NCBI GenBank assembly: GCA_014706295.1
Contig: JACSVZ010000002.1
Coordinates: 135,642,682-135,706,681, forward strand
Source of the DNA: Lycocorax pyrrhopterus obiensis
Lineage: Eukaryota > Chordata > Aves > Passeriformes > Paradisaeidae
Length of the DNA stretch: 64,000 nucleotides
Reading direction: 5' to 3'
Part shown: one piece after another, positions 59,701 through 64,000 of the stretch
How the letters are laid out: every line of letters starts with the position of its first letter
Position numbering within the stretch: position 1 is the first letter of the stretch
Program-made: the position numbers and the translations under genes
Notes under the pieces: generated by a model
Databases searched by the model: none
What the model saw: only the letters and a program-made list of their open reading frames with translations
Told to the model about the DNA's origin: nothing

Positions 59701-60722
59701 TTCAAAGCTATGATTCATGAGGCTGACAAAGACTCCTGTCTTCTTTTTAGGTAATTTTTATTCTTCTGGCCTTTCTAGACTTTTGACTAAGTTTTCTTTC
59801 AAGTACAAAAATGGAAGATAAAAATACTCGAATTCAAACAGTTTTTGTATTGTTGTGTTTATTTTTTTCTGGAACAAATAAAAAAAGTAAATCTCCTTTG
59901 TATGTTTTAGGTAGTTAGTTGGAAACTTTCCAAAGAAAATGTTATTTTCTAGAATACACCGAATTATCAAAATGTTAAATTTCATAGGAGCCTCTCAATC
60001 AGCGAGACTTTGCCTGTAGGATACAATTTCGCCTTATTAATTAGGCCAGTAACGCAGTGTTCAGGGATCGTCTGTAATATTTGCCACACAGAGTCAAGAG
60101 TCTATTTTAAAACTCAAGCTACAGTTTCATACCCTACCTCATCACCTTCAGCCTACCAGCTAAGGTATGCTGGAGGCACAGTGCCTCACTCATTTCCTCC
60201 TATTTCTTACAGTGTCTGTCAATAATGAAATATGCCTCAGAGTAGGCACTTCAGTTTGATCTCTCCAAGGCTGTGTACATGAATCTTTGATTTATATGTT
60301 TTCCTTTCAACGAGTGGTAAATTTTTGAAATTTTTTCACCCTCTAATTGAATCAGATGTAATTATTTAAACAGTCCTAATATTCTCACTCTGTCTCTCTT
60401 TTTAGTGCTACATAGCTCTTTCAAAAATTTACAAGTAAATTCTGAGATTCTTGAAACAAGTTTGGACATTAGGGAAGCTAAAATACTCTCCTTTAATCTC
60501 AGTGGCTTATATTTTAAAATGTTGATCTGACAATTTTTCGAAAACTTTGTAAATATGAGCAAACCTTAAAAAAGTCCTTGCTGTTTATGTCCTTAAGGGT
60601 TCAGAATTGTTTACTGCAGTATTTTTTTCTCCTTTTTTTTTGATAGAAAATGCAACAACATTCCTTTTCTTTTTCAAATTAAAATAGATTAACCTTTAGA
60701 CGCAGAGCCATTATGTAAAGTC
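53746..60722. other. Unique AT-rich DNA, no gene seen
   Basis: Nearly 7 kb without a recognised gene or mobile element. 54600-55400 has more balanced composition than its flanks and could be a decayed repeat, but I do not recognise it. The 112-codon minus frame at 55407-55745 ends in a poly-Lys low-complexity region and has no known domain. Contains CA/TA tracts at 57085-57228. Confidence 0.55.
57085..57228. repeat. Paired TG/TA and CA/TA tracts
   Basis: The left tract 'cacacatatatgtgtatatg' (about 57098-57118) and the right tract 'acacacacccacacccccac' followed by ACACATATATATG (about 57193-57226) are alternating purine-pyrimidine simple repeats about 75 bases apart, partly inverted relative to one another. 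Confidence 0.8.
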
Positions 60723-61443
60723 AAAGAATCACAGAGCCACAAAATAGTGATGGTGGAAGGGACCTCTGAAGGTCATCCTGTCCAACTCCTCTTCTAAAGC
60801 AAGACCATGTAGAGTTGATTGTCCAATATCATGTCCAGATGGCTTTTGAATACCTCAAAGGAGGGACACTCCACATCTTCCCTGGTTAACCTATGTATGA
60901 GATCAGTCACTGTCACTGCATTTTGTGATGTTCAGAGGGAACATCCTGTGTTTCAGTTTATGCCCTTTGCTGTCACCAAAAACCACTGAAAAGAGCCTGG
61001 CTCTACCTTCTTTGCACTCTCCCACCAAGTATTTATAAGGTCCTCTCCCCAAGCCTTCTCTTCTCCAGGCTGAACAGTCCCAGCTTTCTCAATCTTCCAT
61101 CATATGAGAGATGCTGTAGTGCCTTAATCATCTTGGTGGTTGGACTCTCTCCTATGGGCCTGTCTTGTACTGAGGAACCCAGAACTGGACACAGTACTCC
61201 ACCTCACCTGTGCTGAGAAGAGGGAAAGGATCACCTCTTTCAACCCAGTGGCTACACTTTTCCTAACGGAGCCCAGGATCCCATGAGTCTTCTTGGCTGC
61301 AAGCGTACTTTGCTTGCTCAGGTTCAACATAGTGTTCACTGGGATCTCTAGGTCTTTTTCTGACCATCTGCTTTCCATACAACTGCCACCCAGCATATTT
61401 TGGTGTATAGGGATGTTCCTCCCTAGGTGCAGGACTTCTTTCC
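60723..61443 (-). mobile_element. CR1 LINE 3' end, long copy
   Basis: About 720 bp in minus orientation, from the terminal 'agaatcacagagcc' through 'ggtggaagggacctctgaag', 'gtcatcctgtccaactcc', 'ccttctcttctccaggctga', 'acacagtactccacctcacc', 'gctgcaagcgtactt' to 'gttcctccctaggtgcagga'. This is a CR1 subfamily different from the 52218 and 44085 copies, 5'-truncated near 61443. Confidence 0.93.
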
Positions 61444-62867
61444 CGCCTTAAAATTTGCAAAGTCTGGGTTTAGGAAAAATGATATAAATAACGACAAATC
61501 AAGGATCTTTTTCCGAATCCTCCAAATAATGAAAATACATGCATCACAAACACCACTTGGGAAACTGATCATGCATTGTGTCTATGCACATAAAAACTGC
61601 CTGGATAGATTGGGAAAACCAGGGACAAAAGCCTAAAAGAAGTGTTCACCAAAAAGAAGTGGCCCTGGAAAGAGGGGACCTAGAAAGAAAGTGGTGAAGC
61701 TACTGGCTGGAGAAAAGATCCTGGAGGGGGAGCAAGTGTGTGAAATTGGGGAAAATACATATAGATAAATAGAGGGGGAATCTGGGGGACTCTGGCTGGT
61801 AACACCCGAGACTGGTATCTCCAAGGAGTGACAATCCAAGCACAATCCAACACAACTTTGGGACCAGCCTTCTTTAACTAGTAGAGATCTCCCTGCTGGG
61901 ATGAGAGGCTGAGACCTACCAATTGTAATGCTCAGCAGAGCAAGCAAGGGAGTGTGAGTGATATTCTAGTAGGGTAATAACTCTAATCCCCACACTTCTT
62001 TAACAAATCCCAATATCCAGGTTCTCTGTGGGTTGAGGCATTCTAACTCTGTTTAAAAAAAAATATTAGAAGGACTTGGGAAGGTGACCAGAGGTGACCT
62101 TCAGAACTACTGAAAAATTTCATTGCATCTTTTTAGGCCAATCAGCAAAAAAATCAATTGCAAATAATAATTCCTAGAAAATGTTCTTTCGAAGGGTAAT
62201 TAAAAGCAATTATATATCAGTGTGATACAGCTTTCTTATTAAAATAAAACTATATATTATTTGGAAATTACAATTCTTTTGTTACTTTAAAATTCTCACA
62301 TATATTTGAATTAATTTTTTTACGCAAAATTGAATATAGTAAAAAATTGTTAAAAGAGTTTAAATTATCCTTAATAGCTGGTATACTACTGAAATTCAGT
62401 AATCATTTGAACAATGATAATGTAAAAAGTGGTGTTTATTTCCCTATCTTTCCTGTGTTGATCAATCCAGGAAATGACTATTTCATAAAGCAGGAGATTT
62501 GTTTAAAAAATAATAGCCAAGGTAATTCAAATGTATTATTATGATCATTGATGACAGTAACCTGATGTGACCTAACAAATGGTTTTGTTGTTTTCTTTTA
62601 ATGATAGTTACTAAAGGTAATCTAATGACATTGTAACTCTCATTGTCTGAAGACATCTCAAGATTAATTTGGCTTTTTTGGCTTCTTGGGCTTCAGGGGC
62701 CATGGCTACCTGTCTTTTATTGCAGCACCATGTTAGAGCTGACGTTTTTCTCTGGGCAGATCTATAGCATAGCAGGTGCTGTCAACCTTCCTAAGAGAGC
62801 TCTAGAAAAATAAAATTCTCAGTGCTATTATTCAAATAACTTATACTTCCAGATGAGACCATTGAAA
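61444..62867. other. Unassigned DNA, first part G/A-rich
   Basis: 61620-62040 is purine-rich and less AT-rich than background ('ctggctggtaacacccgag', 'ctccctgctgggatgagagg'), with a 104-codon minus frame (61633-61947) lacking a known domain. It may be an old LTR or internal ERV piece but I cannot place it. The rest is AT-rich and unique. Confidence 0.4.
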
Positions 62868-63125
62868 CATGAATGATTTATGTTGGAAAAGACCTTTAAC
62901 ATAGTCAAGTCCAACCATTAACCCAGCACTGCCAAGTCCACCACTGAACATCTTTACATTCCTCCAGGATGGTGACTCAACCACTTCCCTGTGTAGCCTG
63001 TTCTAGGGCTTGGCAACTCTTTCAGTGGTGATTTTTTTCCTAATGTCCAATCTAAACCTCCACTGGTGCAACTTGATGCCATTTTCTCTTGTCCTAGAAG
63101 TTACCAAGAAAGAGTTTTGTACCAG
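62868..63125 (-). mobile_element. CR1 LINE 3' end
   Basis: Minus-oriented CR1: 'atgttggaaaagacctttaa', 'catagtcaagtccaaccatt', 'cactgccaagtccaccactg', 'ctccaggatggtgactcaac', 'cacttccctgtgtagcctgt', 'cctaatgtccaatctaaacc', 'ctcttgtcctagaag'. The extreme tail is decayed and the 5' side is truncated near 63125. Confidence 0.92.
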
Positions 63126-64000
63126 TTTACACATAAAGAACAGAAAATACATTCCTTGTAATGATGCAGTCTAACTTGAAGATCTCTTATCAAAATGTCT
63201 AAATAGTCTCTAAAAATACATCTAACCAGTCAACATAACATAATAGCTAGTGTCACTCTGCATTTCTTCTTTTTAAGCAAATAAATGTAATCTGTCAGGC
63301 TAACAGGCTATTCTACTTTTCCTGTATTCTGTGTTTTGAAAGACTACAACTGAGAAGTCCAAAACTGAGAAGTCTTCCTAGTAAATCTGTCACATAGAAA
63401 AGAAAAAATTACCCAACCTTTTATGTTCAGTGAATGGTATATATTTTTCAATTATCATACATCTGTCAGTCATATTTTTTAGTTCTGACTTACAGCACAA
63501 CAGTTATTGATTTCAAAACCTGTATTAATATCATATCCAATCTTAACATTTAAAGCCCAGTATTTCCAGTCTGTTTTGATAGTCCTTCCTGTAGAGCAAT
63601 CTAAAATTACTTTATATATGTTATCTCTAATCTTCCTTCCCTCATTCTTCTTTATAAGAAATTTTCTCTCTTTATAAGAAACACTAGAAGCCTTTCCTGC
63701 ACTCATATAAATGCATAATCTCATCACTAGCTACACTATATGATTCACAACTAACAGAATTTTTGTTTTCAAGTTTTAAAATGTATTTTTTATAGAAAAG
63801 TATCTGAAAATCTTTTCAAGAAGATGATTAGAAGTAAATGATTGTAGTAAAATACATAAGTTATTGAAAGTCTTCTGTATAAAATCTTACACTTCTGAGA
63901 ATATAATTTTCTGTTTAATAGAGCTATCTTTATAGCGTAGTTAGATGGTACATTTTGGAGTAAAGTGACTGGTTTTAAAGCATGCTGTTTTGGTAGTCCC
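63126..64000. other. Unique AT-rich DNA
   Basis: No gene or recognised repeat was seen to the end of the window. Confidence 0.6.

Noticed and set aside
1..64000. CRISPR arrays, tRNA or rRNA genes, bacterial operons
   Set aside because: No regularly spaced repeats, cloverleaf-like genes or coding clusters were seen; the sequence is vertebrate in character.

Overview
This window looks like a stretch of bird genome, most likely a songbird (Passeriformes). The organism call is inference. It rests on many CR1 LINE fragments ending in the bird-type ATTCTATGATTCT tail, several families of avian endogenous-retrovirus LTRs recognised from memory, AT-rich background sequence, and the absence of mammalian-type SINEs or any bacterial gene organisation.

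I find no protein-coding gene, tRNA, rRNA or CRISPR array. The longest open frames (about 100-260 codons) either lie inside LTRs or CR1 remnants or are chance frames in AT-rich DNA. I read the window as a gene desert or the inside of a very large intron.

Layout. 1-425 is the end of a large ERVL-type LTR cut by the window edge. 426-9793 is mostly unique AT-rich DNA with one short CR1 tail and one LTR fragment. 9794-11060 is a CR1 reverse-transcriptase fragment split by a 629-bp LTR with a perfect 6-bp target duplication. 11061-18543 has three LTR fragments, a probable ancient amniote repeat and unique DNA. 18544-19875 and 29098-30179 are two solo LTRs of one family, each flanked by its own perfect 5-bp target duplication. 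31238-35232 is a dense mobile-element cluster: a 1040-bp LTR, a 666-bp LTR lying between two diverged direct repeats, and a 319-bp LTR nested inside a CR1. 36361-36512 is a purine-only AAGGGG array. From 36.8 kb to the end the sequence is mainly unique, with CR1 fragments at 36.6, 44.1, 52.2, 53.5, 60.7 and 62.9 kb and LTR fragments at 40.5 and 45.8 kb.

The main content is therefore a record of insertions. Five LTRs have termini and target duplications readable to the base, two of them nested in older CR1 copies. Two size classes of duplication (5 bp and 6 bp) separate two integrase types. Stretches with homeodomain-like AT motifs that could be conserved regulatory DNA are noted only as low-confidence inferences. 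I did not find a new biological system; the least explained structures are the direct repeats around the 32.9-33.6 kb LTR and the CpG-rich extra segment in the 18.5-19.9 kb LTR.
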